Translations under genes and position numbers: made by a program
Source of the DNA: Rossellomorea marisflavi
Lineage (GTDB): Bacteria; Bacillota; Bacilli; Bacillales; Bacillaceae_B
Assembly: GCA_003667865.1 (NCBI GenBank)
Contig: CP033051.1
Location: 2,506,501 to 2,570,500 of the forward strand
Direction of reading: 5' to 3'
Length of the DNA stretch: 64,000 bases
The notes under the pieces: generated by a model
Databases searched by the model: none
Told to the model about the DNA's origin: nothing
Seen by the model: only the letters and a program-made list of their open reading frames with translations
In this document: piece by piece, positions 52,835-62,571 of the stretch
Position numbering within the stretch: the first letter of the stretch is position 1
Layout: the number at the start of each line of letters is the position of its first letter

Positions 52835-53048
52835 GTGTAAGTACCTTAATTTTAAATTTGGGTGGGGCCCCTTGTTAAAGAATTGGATAATCCCTAATGT
52901 GTTCATTACTAGCCTTCTGTACTTTAGTATTACTAATATTTCCCTGTGTTGACCTATTAAACAAGACGTTGCAGCATAAAGATCCTGTTAATGAGTGATA
53001 TATTCTTGTAAAATAGTCTATAATAGAATAGAACGTATATTCGTTTAT

Positions 53049-54275
53049 TTGGGAAGTGATCTTATCAAAGTAACATTTATTCATGCAGCAGATTTACATC
53101 TAGATAGTCCATTTATAGGACTAAGGCATCTGCCGGAAACTATATTTAATAGAATACTTCAAAGTACATTTACAGCGTTTGAAATAATAGTAAATCATGC
53201 AATTGAAAGATGCGTGGACTTTGTCATCATAAGTGGTGATTTATATGATGAAGAAAATCGCAGTATTAAAGCGCAAGCAAAATTAAAGAATCTATTTGAT
53301 AGGCTCGATCGTGTTGGGATTACCGTCTATATCATACATGGCAATCATGACTATATAAACAGTAGTTGGCTCGGGATCACAATGCCTTCAAATGTTCATG
53401 TGTTTCATACAGAGGTGGAGACGAAATATCATAGATTAGTTGACGGAACAGAAGTAAGGCTAGTTGGCTTTAGTTATCCAACTAGAAACGTAACAGAACG
53501 TAAGATCGAAGAATATCCAATCAATCAGATTAGAGAAGGCTATACAATAGGGTTGTTACATGGAAGTGAGGGAAGTGTAGAATCTTCTCATAGTGTATAT
53601 GCTCCCTTTACCAAGCAAGACCTTATCTCTAAAAACTATAATTATTGGGCCTTAGGTCATATACACGCACGACAAATAGTACATGAACATCCAGCAATCG
53701 TATATCCTGGGAATATCCAAGGACGACATCGTAAAGAAGTCGGAATGAAAGGTTGTTATGAAGTTACTCTGGACGGCGAAAGCGTACACATGCAGTTTTT
53801 ACACACAAGTGACGTTATTTGGGAGAATACAAGAGTAGTGCTTGACTCGGCAAATGATTTTAGCGAAGTGTATGATACCTTATTGGAATGCATGGATTCA
53901 TTTAGACAAGAGAAAAAAGGGATATTACTAGAAATTAGTTTAGACAATTATCACCATTTAGATAAAGAGATTCTATTCAAAATTAATAGTGGTGAATTAC
54001 TTGAAGCACTTCAAGCAGATGAGGAGCATAAGACTTCTTTTGTATGGATTCATAAGCTAACTCTAGTAGAGAGTAATGAAGAAGAATATATGAATCATGA
54101 ATTTGTTGAGACGTACTTATCAACATTACAAAGCTTTCAACAAAATGAATGGAGAGAAGCTTTGCAGGACCTGTTTGAACATCCACAAGGGATGCGCTAT
54201 CTTGACCGTCTATCAGAAGCAGATCAACAAGAAATTATAGGTAGTGTTAAAAGACTAATTTTATCAAAAAAGTAA
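53049..54275 (+). CDS. yhaO: SbcD-like metallophosphoesterase/nuclease YhaO
   Basis: About 404-409 residues. The phosphoesterase motifs are FIHAADLHLDSPF (D-x-H), ISGDLYDEENRSI (GDxxD), IHGNHDYINSS (GNHD) and YWALGHIHARQI (GHxH), the metal-binding set of SbcD/Mre11 nucleases. It pairs with the long coiled-coil ATPase YhaN 9 bases later, like an SbcCD complex. The start is uncertain: the site GGAAGTGAT (53052-53060) precedes CTT ATC AAA, with no ATG, GTG or TTG at normal distance. I list the in-frame TTG at 53049; ATC 53064 is the alternative. Confidence 0.82.
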   Translation: MGSDLIKVTFIHAADLHLDSPFIGLRHLPETIFNRILQSTFTAFEIIVNHAIERCVDFVIISGDLYDEENRSIKAQAKLKNLFDRLDRVGITVYIIHGNHDYINSSWLGITMPSNVHVFHTEVETKYHRLVDGTEVRLVGFSYPTRNVTERKIEEYPINQIREGYTIGLLHGSEGSVESSHSVYAPFTKQDLISKNYNYWALGHIHARQIVHEHPAIVYPGNIQGRHRKEVGMKGCYEVTLDGESVHMQFLHTSDVIWENTRVVLDSANDFSEVYDTLLECMDSFRQEKKGILLEISLDNYHHLDKEILFKINSGELLEALQADEEHKTSFVWIHKLTLVESNEEEYMNHEFVETYLSTLQSFQQNEWREALQDLFEHPQGMRYLDRLSEADQQEIIGSVKRLILSKK

Positions 54276-54284
54276 GGTGATATT

Positions 54285-57251
54285 TTGAAAATTGTAGAGT
54301 TACATATATATGGCTACGGGAAGCTTGAAAACGTAACGATTCATATAAACAATCATCAAGTATTATATGGTCAAAATGAAGCTGGTAAGACTACTCTTAT
54401 GTCATTTATCCATAGTATGTTGTTTGGTTTTCCAACTAAACAACAATCTATTTCTCGTTATGAGCCTAAGAATCATTCTAAGTACGGTGGGAAATTGGTA
54501 ATGGAACTAGAAGGATCTGATGGGGAAGTTATCGTTGAAAGAGTCAAGGGGAAAGCTACTGGAGATGTAACGGTGATGTTTCATGATGGAAGAATTGAAG
54601 GGGAAGAGTACTTGACTACCTTGTTGAATGGGATGGATCGGCTTACTTTCGAGAATATATTTTCCTTCAACTTAAACGGCCTTCAGGACATACACCGTAT
54701 CCGTGAGGAAGATTTAAACCGCTTTTTGTTCAGTGCTGGCTCTACAGGAGCTGATACGCTACTTGCTTTAGAAGATACATGGGAAAAAGAGCAATCTCAA
54801 CTTTTTAAGAAATCGGGTAAAAAACCTGAAATCAACCAGCTTATCCATGAATTAAGAGTTGAAGAAAAGGCATTGAAGGTGGCAAAGGACAAAAATCAAG
54901 AGTATAAGCCCCTTCAAGATGACAAACAGAGGATTATTGCTGAAAACAAGCAGTTAGAAGGCAATTTGGAGAAGCTTGAAGAGAATCTAATACAACATAA
55001 AGAGCTCGTTCAGGCATGGGATCTATACCAGGAATATTATGTACTAAAAGAAAAGCTAGAACGATTAAAAGAATATGAATCATTTCCTTCGAATGGGTTG
55101 AATCGTTATAAAACGCTTATAGAACGTAGAAATAATTGTCAGTTGGGGTTAGAAACGTTACAAAAAAAGCATCAAAGCTTGAAAGAGAAGTGTAATGCGT
55201 TTACCCCTAATTCGCTCATCGTGGATAAGTATTCTACTCTAGAATCACTTGTCTCTAATTATTCTCATGTTGTAAGTTGGCAAGAGCGTTTAGCAGATAT
55301 TTCACGGAGACTCTCTCACACAGAGGAGCAAATAAATGATTCAATCAGAGAGCTTGATCTTTCAATAAAATCCTATGAAGATATCATATCAATTGATACT
55401 AGTATGGTGAAATCAGAAGAGGTTAAAACATTACTTGATCAGCGCTTACAATTAGAGCATCAGGTAGAACAAGTACGAAAGTCTGAAAAAATTGAGATAG
55501 TCAAACTTCAGAAGCTAGAAGAAAAGTGTAGTGGAGTAGAGAGAGAACTACTCGAAGAAGGGGAATTCCAGTCTCTCGTGAAAAAGAAAAAGCAGCTGGA
55601 AGAACAGCAAAAAAAGTCAGAGAAGATAGAATGGTTAACGAATCAAATTCGTATACTGGAAGGACAAAAATCTTCTTCATCTCTAATACCGGTACTTTTT
55701 TTTACACTGTCAATTTCTGTAGGGGTGTGGGGCATGCTCCAAAGAGATTGGTTTTTGAGTATTATAGGATGTGTTACTGCAATCTTGAGTATCTTTCAGT
55801 TTTTACGAAATAGACAAAATAAAAACCATTCACTAATTCAATCATTGAGGCAAGAAGTTGCTTCTATTCAAAGTGATTTTGTAGACGAAGCAGAACGTGA
55901 AAGGGAATTTGTTCATATTGAAAATACATTTGAAGAACAAGTTCGGCTCAGAGAAGAGTGGAAGCATTGGATCGTAAAAATTGAAGAAGCAAATGAAATT
56001 TGTGGGGAAATCAGTAAGGAACGGGAATCATTAGATTCGTCTTTAAACCAATCTAGCTTTAAGATTATACAAGTACTTAATAGTTTAAACCTACCGAGAA
56101 ATCTTCACTGGACTATGCTTGATGAAGCATACAGAAAAATAAAAGATTTAATAAAAAAATGTGAACAGTACAAACAGCTTCACAATGAAAAAGTCTTTTT
56201 TGAGGAAAAGTTGGAAGAATTTCAAGCAGACTGTAAGCTTTTAGTAGAGAGTGTAGATGTAACCTATACATCAATTAGTGAAACAGTTATTAGGATCAAG
56301 GATATTTTATATAAGCATAAAGAAAATCAGCTTGCTTATAGTCAGTATGTAGTGGAATTATCTGAAGTAGAAGAGACCATACAGCAAAATACTACAAATC
56401 TTAATTCAATTTTAAGAGATATAAAGAACCTAAAAGAAAGTGTAGAGGTTGTGGATGACGAAGCCTTTTTATCATATGGTAAGGCGCACGAACAATATGT
56501 TACTGTAAAGGATCGTGTTCTGCTACTCTACCAGCAACTGGGGGAAAGAATTCTGTTTCTAGGCGAAAAGTACGAAGAGAAGTCAGAAATCCAATTGCAA
56601 TTACATCAGCTCCAGCAATCTCTACAGGAGTATAAGAACAAGCTAAAAAACAATCAAGAGCATTTAGCTGAAATACAGTACAAGATGGATCGCCTTGAGG
56701 AAGGTACTGAATACACAAAGCAGCTATATCGTTATTATGAAAAGAAAGAAGAGCTAAATGCCTTGGCGAAGAGATGGGCAACTTTTGCTATAGCACAAAA
56801 AAGCTTACAAAAAACTATTGAACATTATAAGCGGGACCGACTACCGACAGTTATCAAAAATGCAGAGTATTACTTTTCAATTCTAACTCGTGAAAGATAT
56901 ACAAGTATCTTTGTATATGAAGAGAATGAAATCCAAGTACGAGACAAGAATGGACAACTCTTCAAATCAAATGAGCTAAGCCAAGGGACAAAAGAGCAAT
57001 TGTACCTCTCGTTTCGATTGGCCTTAGTTCGGTTTATGAAGAAGCGTTTTCCGCTCCCGATCATAATCGACGATGGACTTGTTAACTTTGATATTGAGAG
57101 AGCCACATCATTCATACAATTACTTGAAACAGAATTCAAGGATCAGCAATTTCTATTCTTTACTTGTCATGAGCATATTGCTACAGCATTTAAACAAAGT
57201 GGATTTCTTAACTTAGAAACAGATTTGCTGAAAAGCGTTGCTGTAAACTAA
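54285..57251 (+). CDS. yhaN: SbcC/Rad50-like AAA ATPase YhaN
   Basis: A 988-residue SMC/Rad50-type protein. The N-terminal half of the ATPase has Walker A YGQNEAGKTTLMSFIHSMLFGF (about residues 29-50). Long coiled coils follow (about 180-450 and 560-860), interrupted by a hydrophobic two-helix stretch (SSSLIPVLFFTLSISVGVWGMLQRDWFLSIIGC near 465-497), so it may be membrane-tethered. The C-terminus supplies the signature ELSQGTKEQLYLSFRLALV and Walker B PLPIIIDDGLVNFD. TTG start after AAGGTGATATT. It acts with YhaO, probably on DNA ends. Confidence 0.88.
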   Translation: MKIVELHIYGYGKLENVTIHINNHQVLYGQNEAGKTTLMSFIHSMLFGFPTKQQSISRYEPKNHSKYGGKLVMELEGSDGEVIVERVKGKATGDVTVMFHDGRIEGEEYLTTLLNGMDRLTFENIFSFNLNGLQDIHRIREEDLNRFLFSAGSTGADTLLALEDTWEKEQSQLFKKSGKKPEINQLIHELRVEEKALKVAKDKNQEYKPLQDDKQRIIAENKQLEGNLEKLEENLIQHKELVQAWDLYQEYYVLKEKLERLKEYESFPSNGLNRYKTLIERRNNCQLGLETLQKKHQSLKEKCNAFTPNSLIVDKYSTLESLVSNYSHVVSWQERLADISRRLSHTEEQINDSIRELDLSIKSYEDIISIDTSMVKSEEVKTLLDQRLQLEHQVEQVRKSEKIEIVKLQKLEEKCSGVERELLEEGEFQSLVKKKKQLEEQQKKSEKIEWLTNQIRILEGQKSSSSLIPVLFFTLSISVGVWGMLQRDWFLSIIGCVTAILSIFQFLRNRQNKNHSLIQSLRQEVASIQSDFVDEAEREREFVHIENTFEEQVRLREEWKHWIVKIEEANEICGEISKERESLDSSLNQSSFKIIQVLNSLNLPRNLHWTMLDEAYRKIKDLIKKCEQYKQLHNEKVFFEEKLEEFQADCKLLVESVDVTYTSISETVIRIKDILYKHKENQLAYSQYVVELSEVEETIQQNTTNLNSILRDIKNLKESVEVVDDEAFLSYGKAHEQYVTVKDRVLLLYQQLGERILFLGEKYEEKSEIQLQLHQLQQSLQEYKNKLKNNQEHLAEIQYKMDRLEEGTEYTKQLYRYYEKKEELNALAKRWATFAIAQKSLQKTIEHYKRDRLPTVIKNAEYYFSILTRERYTSIFVYEENEIQVRDKNGQLFKSNELSQGTKEQLYLSFRLALVRFMKKRFPLPIIIDDGLVNFDIERATSFIQLLETEFKDQQFLFFTCHEHIATAFKQSGFLNLETDLLKSVAVN

Positions 57252-57401
57252 TTTAGCCTATGCTCATTTCTTCTATTTTGGTGGAATGGGCGTTTTTAAA
57301 TAGCTAAATTACCCATTACATGTAAGTGTTGCTGCACTTTTTCCAACGAAAAATATGGTATACTGACAATAAAAGATTCATAGAAACGGAGGGGTTTTGA
57401 A

Positions 57402-58343
57402 ATGAGTGGTGTCACACATTACGGTGTGGGTGAAACGGTTGAAGTATTTCTTTTCATTAAACATATGACAAAGGGTACTACAAATACAGGAAAACCATTT
57501 TTAACCTTGATTTTTCAAGACAAAAGTGGAGAAATCGAAGCTAAGCTATGGGATGCGAATGAAGAAGATGAACGAAACTATCAGCCGGAAACGATTGTTA
57601 AAGTGGCTGGAGAAATCCAAAGCTATCGCGGGAAAAACCAACTTAAAATTAGACAAATACGCTTAGCAAATATAAGTGATGGTGTGACAAAGTCAGATTT
57701 CTTAGAAACTGCACCCGTTAGTGTTGAAGAAATGACGAGTAAAATTACTCAATATATATTTGAAATGCAAAACCCAAATATACAAAGAATTACTAGACAT
57801 CTATTAAAAAAATATCAAGCACCATTTTTAGAGTATCCAGCTGCAACAAAAAACCATCATGAATTTGTTTCTGGATTGGCCTATCATGTTGTGTCGATGC
57901 TAGATTTAGCCAAAGCCATTGCCAACTTGTATCCTTCTTTAGATCGAGATCTGTTATATTCCGGAATTATCTTGCATGATCTTGGGAAGGTAGTAGAACT
58001 ATCGGGACCTACATCGACAACATATACAGTTGAAGGTAATTTAATTGGACATATTTCAATAATGGTTAATGAAATTGGGAAAGCTGCGGATGAGTTAGGG
58101 ATAAACGGAGAAGAAGTCATGGTTCTTCAACACCTAGTATTATCTCATCACGGAAAAGCAGAATGGGGAAGCCCTAAGCCTCCAATGATTCGGGAGGCAG
58201 AGATTCTCCACTATATTGACAATATTGATGCTAAAATGAATATGTTAGATCGAGCATTATCTCGAGTCAATCCGGGTGAATTTTCTGAAAGAATTTTCCC
58301 TCTGGATAACCGTTCATTTTACAAACCTACGTTTCATAAATAA
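57402..58343 (+). CDS. yhaM: 3'-5' exoribonuclease YhaM
   Basis: A 313-residue enzyme that degrades RNA (and ssDNA) from the 3' end. An OB-fold domain comes first ([42 protein letters not shown]), then an HD domain with metal ligands in [30 protein letters not shown] and [17 protein letters not shown]. Length is almost identical to B. subtilis YhaM. Ribosome binding site ACGGAGGGGTTTTGAA. Downstream of yhaO-yhaN, as in B. subtilis. Confidence 0.95.
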   Translation: MSGVTHYGVGETVEVFLFIKHMTKGTTNTGKPFLTLIFQDKSGEIEAKLWDANEEDERNYQPETIVKVAGEIQSYRGKNQLKIRQIRLANISDGVTKSDFLETAPVSVEEMTSKITQYIFEMQNPNIQRITRHLLKKYQAPFLEYPAATKNHHEFVSGLAYHVVSMLDLAKAIANLYPSLDRDLLYSGIILHDLGKVVELSGPTSTTYTVEGNLIGHISIMVNEIGKAADELGINGEEVMVLQHLVLSHHGKAEWGSPKPPMIREAEILHYIDNIDAKMNMLDRALSRVNPGEFSERIFPLDNRSFYKPTFHK

Positions 58344-58352
58344 GTAGTATAG

Positions 58353-58385
58353 GAGGGGACAGTTTATATACTGTCTTCTTTTTTT
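58353..58385 (+). terminator. terminator of yhaM
   Basis: GAGGGGACAGT / ACTGTCTTCTT with G-T pairs, followed by TTTTTT. Confidence 0.85.
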
Positions 58386-58513
58386 GTCTATAATGTAAAA
58401 ACGTTTTCAGTGAAACAAATCAAACTATAAAATTAATAGATATCGTAATCTTTTTCACTAGTCTTGCATATAGATTTTAGTAAGTAGCACAAACTTAGGA
58501 GGAGATGGAGCAG

Positions 58514-58693
58514 ATGTCACTACCAATTTGGATGTACTTCGTTGTTGTAGGGATTTTTGTTAGTGCCTTTATGACGGTAAAGGCAGCAAAGGAAGAGAAA
58601 GAAATGGAAGATGAATGGATTGAAAAAGAAGGAAATATCTATATTGAGCGGATGGAGCAGGAAAAAGAAAAGAAAAAACAGTTTATGGCATGA
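58514..58693 (+). CDS. yhaL: sporulation protein YhaL
   Basis: A 59-residue protein: one membrane helix at the N-terminus (PIWMYFVVVGIFVSAFMTV), then a highly charged cytoplasmic tail (KAAKEEKEMEDEWIEKEGNIYIERMEQEKEKKK). This is the SporYhaL pattern. ATG 58514 is chosen because AGGAGGAG is then 11 bases upstream; ATG 58505 is too close. Ends the conserved yhaO-N-M-L block. Confidence 0.88.
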   Translation: MSLPIWMYFVVVGIFVSAFMTVKAAKEEKEMEDEWIEKEGNIYIERMEQEKEKKKQFMA

Positions 58694-58709
58694 TATACTA
58701 GATTATACT

Positions 58710-58750
58710 AAACATATAGGTGCAGATGCCTATATGTTTTTTATTTTGAA
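58710..58750 (+). terminator. terminator of yhaL
   Basis: AAACATATAGG / CCTATATGTTT stem followed by TTTTATTTT. Confidence 0.85.
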
Positions 58751-58882
58751 CGAACAATCTCAGAAGGTGTTTATAGAATTAAACAATAAAAATAAAAAGG
58801 AACTCTGCATCATTTCACGAATTAAGTAAAGAAATAGTTTGTCTGGAAAGTAGAGTATGCTAACGAGAAAGAGGTCCGAAGA

Positions 58883-60253
58883 ATGAATGTTGAAGAACTG
58901 AATGCACTCGATATACTAGATAGAATAACAGACGGATTTTTTGCATTGGATTATGCATGGAATTTTACTTATGTTAATGAAGAGGCTACAAAACTATTGT
59001 TTCGAAACCGTGAAGGATTAGTAGGGAAAAATGTTTGGGATGAATTTCCCGAAGCAATTGAATTACCTTTTTACGAAATGTACAATCATGCAATTAAACA
59101 GCAAGTGCCTGTTACATTTGACTCCTATTTTCCACCGTTACGTACGTGGTTTGATGTGAGAGCATATCCATCTCCAAATGGCTTATCGGTTTTTTTCCAA
59201 GATATAACTGAAAAGAAGGAAGCTGTATTGCAAAGTGAACAGCATTACAAGTCACTCTTTGAACACCACCCAGATGCAGTATTTTCTTTTGATCTCGAAG
59301 GGAATTATTTAAGTGTAAATAAAGGGATGGAAGAGTTACTTGGTTACTCAGAAGAAGAATATAAGAAACTCTCTTATATCCCTCTAGTAAGTGAGGATAG
59401 TTTGGAAATAACAAATGCTCACTTTAATAAAGCAGCTAATGGTGAAACACAAAACTATGAAACAAAGGCACTTCATAAAAATGGTCATGTTGTACATGTG
59501 TGTGTTGCCAATATTCCAATCATTGTTAATGAAAAGATTGTTGGGGTATATGGAATTGCCAAAGACATCACGAAGCAAAAACAAGCAGAGGAAATGCTTA
59601 TTCGCTCAGAAAAACTCTCGGTCGTTGGTGAATTGTCTGCTTCTATAGCTCATGAAATAAGAAATCCATTAACCTCACTTAAAGGCTTTCTTCAACTTAT
59701 GAAATCCACTGGTACAGAGGTACCAGCATATTTTGATATTATGACGGATGAAATATCTAGGATTGAAAGTATCACTGGTGAATTGTTGCTGCATGCTAAA
59801 CCACAGGCACATCGTTTCAATTATGAAAATGTGAAAGAGATTACAGAGCATGTATTAGTATTGTTGGGTTCACAGGCATTAATGAACAACGTAGAGGTTG
59901 TAACAGATGTTGATACAATTCCACCATTTAAATGTATCGGTAACCAAATTAAACAAGTACTTATAAATGTAATTAAAAATGCAATAGAGTCAATGCCAAA
60001 TGGTGGAGAGTTAGTCGTTCAAGTGAAACATCGTGAAAATAAGGTTTGCATCCAAGTAAGAGACACTGGGTGTGGAATACCAGAGGAGTTTTTAGATGAA
60101 GTTGGTCTACCATTCTATACAACAAAGGAGAAGGGAACAGGATTAGGAATGATGACGACAATGAGGATTGTAGAGACACATGGAGGAGAGTTCAGAATTT
60201 CGAGTAAAGTAAATGTCGGAACAGATATAGAAATTAATCTTCCTATTACATAA
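58883..60253 (+). CDS. PAS-domain histidine kinase, sporulation-kinase-like
   Basis: A 456-residue soluble kinase: two PAS domains (about residues 5-115 and 122-240; DGFFALDYAWNFTYVNEEATKLL and PDAVFSFDLEGNYLSVNKGMEELLGYSEEEYK), HisKA with the phospho-histidine near 256 (SIAHEIRNPLTSLKGFLQLM), then the ATPase with VLINVIKNAIESMPNGG, VRDTGCGIPEEF, GLPFYTTKEKGTGLGMMT. No membrane segment and no adjacent response regulator. These fit KinA/KinE-type inputs to Spo0F. The signal is unknown. Confidence 0.85.
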   Translation: MNVEELNALDILDRITDGFFALDYAWNFTYVNEEATKLLFRNREGLVGKNVWDEFPEAIELPFYEMYNHAIKQQVPVTFDSYFPPLRTWFDVRAYPSPNGLSVFFQDITEKKEAVLQSEQHYKSLFEHHPDAVFSFDLEGNYLSVNKGMEELLGYSEEEYKKLSYIPLVSEDSLEITNAHFNKAANGETQNYETKALHKNGHVVHVCVANIPIIVNEKIVGVYGIAKDITKQKQAEEMLIRSEKLSVVGELSASIAHEIRNPLTSLKGFLQLMKSTGTEVPAYFDIMTDEISRIESITGELLLHAKPQAHRFNYENVKEITEHVLVLLGSQALMNNVEVVTDVDTIPPFKCIGNQIKQVLINVIKNAIESMPNGGELVVQVKHRENKVCIQVRDTGCGIPEEFLDEVGLPFYTTKEKGTGLGMMTTMRIVETHGGEFRISSKVNVGTDIEINLPIT

Positions 60254-60270
60254 GATAGCTAAAAAGATAG

Positions 60271-60299
60271 AAAAAGCTTGGGAAGAACCCAAGCTTTTT
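60271..60299. terminator. bidirectional terminator
   Basis: A perfect 12-bp stem AAAAAGCTTGGG/CCCAAGCTTTTT between the convergent kinase and the small-protein pair. Confidence 0.92.
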
Positions 60300-60300
60300 G

Positions 60301-60519
60301 TTATGTATTTTGCAATTTTGCTTTTGCTTCTTGAATGGTTTTGTCGAGAATCGGGTCCTCATAATTTAGATCTGTTATTTTGGTTTCACCATTCTGTAAC
60401 ATGGATAAAATATGGTGCACGTCTTCAGAAATGGATAATGGAATTTGATCTTCTTCAATCATTGTAAGTAATATGTTCGTAAGCTGCTGTTCATTATTCA
60501 AGTGAGCATCTCCGTTCAT
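60301..60519 (-). CDS. small hypothetical protein, 72 aa
   Basis: An acidic, helical protein (MNGDAHLNNEQQLTNILLTMIEEDQIPLSISEDVHHILSMLQNG...). No family recognised. Start overlaps the end of the 68-residue gene by 4 bases (ATGA), so the two are translated together and may work as a pair. Confidence 0.65.
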   Translation of the reverse strand: MNGDAHLNNEQQLTNILLTMIEEDQIPLSISEDVHHILSMLQNGETKITDLNYEDPILDKTIQEAKAKLQNT

Positions 60520-60722
60520 TGTTTTATTGTTAGTCCTTGCTGTTCTAGTCTTTGAACAATAGAGTCATATGACACCTGGTCTGGTGCATAATCAATTTTA
60601 ACCTCACCATCAGATACATCCACTAACGCTCGTTCAATACCCTCAATATTATTTAATAAAGACTCGATTTCTTGAATACTCACATGAGAATCTGCTTCAA
60701 TGTAGAGTGTAAGATGTTCCAT
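60516..60722 (-). CDS. HMA-fold-like protein without the metal motif
   Basis: A 68-residue ferredoxin-like beta-alpha-beta-beta-alpha-beta protein: LTLYIEADSHVSIQEIESLLNNIEGIERALVDVSDGEVKIDYAPDQVSYDSIVQRLEQQGL. The fold pattern matches heavy-metal-associated (copper chaperone) domains, but the CxxC metal site is absent (DSHVS at that place). It may therefore be a protein-binding module. Ribosome binding site AGAAAGGAGCGTTAAGT. Confidence 0.7.
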   Translation of the reverse strand: MEHLTLYIEADSHVSIQEIESLLNNIEGIERALVDVSDGEVKIDYAPDQVSYDSIVQRLEQQGLTIKQ

Positions 60723-60926
60723 ACTTAACGCTCCTTTCTATTCAAGATCTAGTAATATCTTCTCCTTATTACGATGGAATTATGAACGGATATAATTTTA
60801 GAGCCCATTTTACTAGCTTCGGTAACGTTAGAGTAGTTAAGGATATTCTTTGAAAAAAATGGACCCACATAAGCTTGGAAAATAATTATAATAGTACTAA
60901 CAAAATATAAAAATCTAGGGGGAAAG

Positions 60927-61565
60927 ATGAAAAGAATATTACTTACTTCAAAGGGGATATGTAATCAAGAAATTGAACGAGCATTTTTTTCTCTATTGAT
61001 TAAACCAATCGATCAATGCAGAGTAGCTATCATACCAACTGCTGCAGTTAAGGAGAAAAAAAGTCATCCAAGGGTTGTGCAAGCAAAAGACCAATTTATT
61101 GAGTTTGGAGCAAAAGAAGTTACTTGTATTGATATTGAAGACGATCCAGCTAAAAACTTAGAGAAGTATGATGTTATTTATCTTGCTGGGGGAAATCCAT
61201 TTTACTTGTTGTATCATTTGAAAAAGTCAGGTGCTGACAATATGATTATGAAAAGTGTGGATACTGATACTGTAATAGTAGGAACTAGTGCAGGTGCATT
61301 AGTATTAGGACCGCACATTAAAATCGTTCGATACTTGACACCTTTAATTGAAGAAGGCATTGTTCTTGATAATATAAATGGATTAGGAGCTTTTTCATTT
61401 CCAATTATGCCACATTCAAACCGAGAAGACTTGTTTCCACATGAAACTTCTCTTGAAGAAAGACTTGATCTGTTTGAAAAAGAAACGGAGGAGAAAGTTG
61501 AAAGAATTAAGGATGAGGAAGCAATGGTAGTAAAGGGGAGTCACGTATATAAAATTATGCCTTAA
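60927..61565 (+). CDS. peptidase S51 family (peptidase E-like)
   Basis: A 212-residue protein with the S51 nucleophile elbow VIVGTSAGALVLG (catalytic Ser, about residue 117) and YLAGGNPFYLLYHLKKSG before it; PHSNREDLFPHE carries the likely active-site histidine. Family members cleave Asp-X dipeptides or act as related hydrolases. Ribosome binding site CTAGGGGGAAAG. Cytosolic. Followed by a terminator shared with prsA. Confidence 0.85.
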   Translation: MKRILLTSKGICNQEIERAFFSLLIKPIDQCRVAIIPTAAVKEKKSHPRVVQAKDQFIEFGAKEVTCIDIEDDPAKNLEKYDVIYLAGGNPFYLLYHLKKSGADNMIMKSVDTDTVIVGTSAGALVLGPHIKIVRYLTPLIEEGIVLDNINGLGAFSFPIMPHSNREDLFPHETSLEERLDLFEKETEEKVERIKDEEAMVVKGSHVYKIMP

Positions 61566-61578
61566 AAGTCTATACAAA

Positions 61579-61610
61579 AAAAGAACCAAAGAAAATTCTT
61601 TGGTTCTTTT
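61579..61610. terminator. bidirectional terminator
   Basis: AAAAGAACCAAAGAA / TTCTTTGGTTCTTTT, a perfect 15-bp stem between peptidase S51 and prsA. Confidence 0.92.
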
Positions 61611-61617
61611 CTTACCA

Positions 61618-62571
61618 TTATTCTTCTGTTGTATCAGCCTCAGTTTCAGTTTCTACCTCTGGGGCTGGAGTTTCACCAGCTTCTGGTGCCTCTGGTGGAT
61701 TTAGAATTAGATCAAATGCTTTACTTAAATCTTCATCTTGAATATCAATATCTGCTTCTTCAATTTCTCTTTTTAAAGCTTCTTGAATTTTAGCTTGGTC
61801 TACTTGGGTGAGCTTTAGTTCTTTTTCAAGCTCTTCCTTCATTTCATCAAATGGCTTTTTCTCTTTTGCTTCTTCAATCTCAATGATATGGAAGCCGTAT
61901 TGTGTTTTTATTGGCTCACTAATGACTCCAGGCTCTAGAGTATCTAAAGCTTCTGAGAACTCAGGAACAAATCCTTGTCGTCCTTGGTAGTCTACCCAGC
62001 CAAGGCTTCCACCATTTTGAGCAGACCCAGTATCAGTAGAGAATTCTGTTGCTAAATCTTCAAATTTCTTTCCTTCTTCAAGCTGCTTCTTAATATCTTT
62101 TGCAGTGCTTTCATCTTCTACTAAAATATGACGTACTTTAATCTCAGGCTTCCAGTTCTCGTAGTATTCCTTTAACTCATCCTCTGTCACTTCAACATCT
62201 GAAATAGCAGCTTTTTCTTGAAGTAATTGAAGCTTTAAGTATTCCTTAAAAGATTCTTCGTCCAGATTGTATTGAGATAAGAACATTTCAAATTGAGCAC
62301 CTAATTGATCTTTAGCCTCATTTAATTTCTCATCTACTTCTTCATCTGTTACTTCATATTTCTCAGAAAGTACTTTTGTATAAACGAGCTCCTGAAGCGC
62401 CTGCTCCATTTGTGGAGTGAATTTCTCTTTCATTTCCGTGTATAACTCTTCTTTTGTAACATCTCCAGCACCTGTTTTAACAACAACTTCACTGTTTCCA
62501 CCGTCGTTGTTACATCCAGCTAGGGCCACTACACCTGCAGCTAGAGAAACACCAATAATCCATTTTTTCAT
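61618..62571 (-). CDS. prsA: foldase lipoprotein PrsA
   Basis: A 317-residue peptidyl-prolyl isomerase on the outer face of the membrane, needed to fold secreted proteins. Lipobox ALAGC with Cys20. A PpiC-type domain spans about residues 144-234 (KVRHILVEDESTAKDIKKQLEEGKKFEDLATEFSTD; GGSLGWVDYQGRQGFVPEFSEALDTLEPGVISEPIKTQYGFHIIEI). Flanking helices form the chaperone parts, and the C-terminal tail is acidic and proline rich (PPEAPEAGETPAPEVETE). Ribosome binding site GTAGGAGTTGTTCAC. Confidence 0.95.
   Translation of the reverse strand: MKKWIIGVSLAAGVVALAGCNNDGGNSEVVVKTGAGDVTKEELYTEMKEKFTPQMEQALQELVYTKVLSEKYEVTDEEVDEKLNEAKDQLGAQFEMFLSQYNLDEESFKEYLKLQLLQEKAAISDVEVTEDELKEYYENWKPEIKVRHILVEDESTAKDIKKQLEEGKKFEDLATEFSTDTGSAQNGGSLGWVDYQGRQGFVPEFSEALDTLEPGVISEPIKTQYGFHIIEIEEAKEKKPFDEMKEELEKELKLTQVDQAKIQEALKREIEEADIDIQDEDLSKAFDLILNPPEAPEAGETPAPEVETETEADTTEE

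Noticed and set aside
58381-58400. cre-like AAAACGTTTTC downstream of yhaM
   Set aside because: On both strands it misses at least two constrained positions of the consensus.
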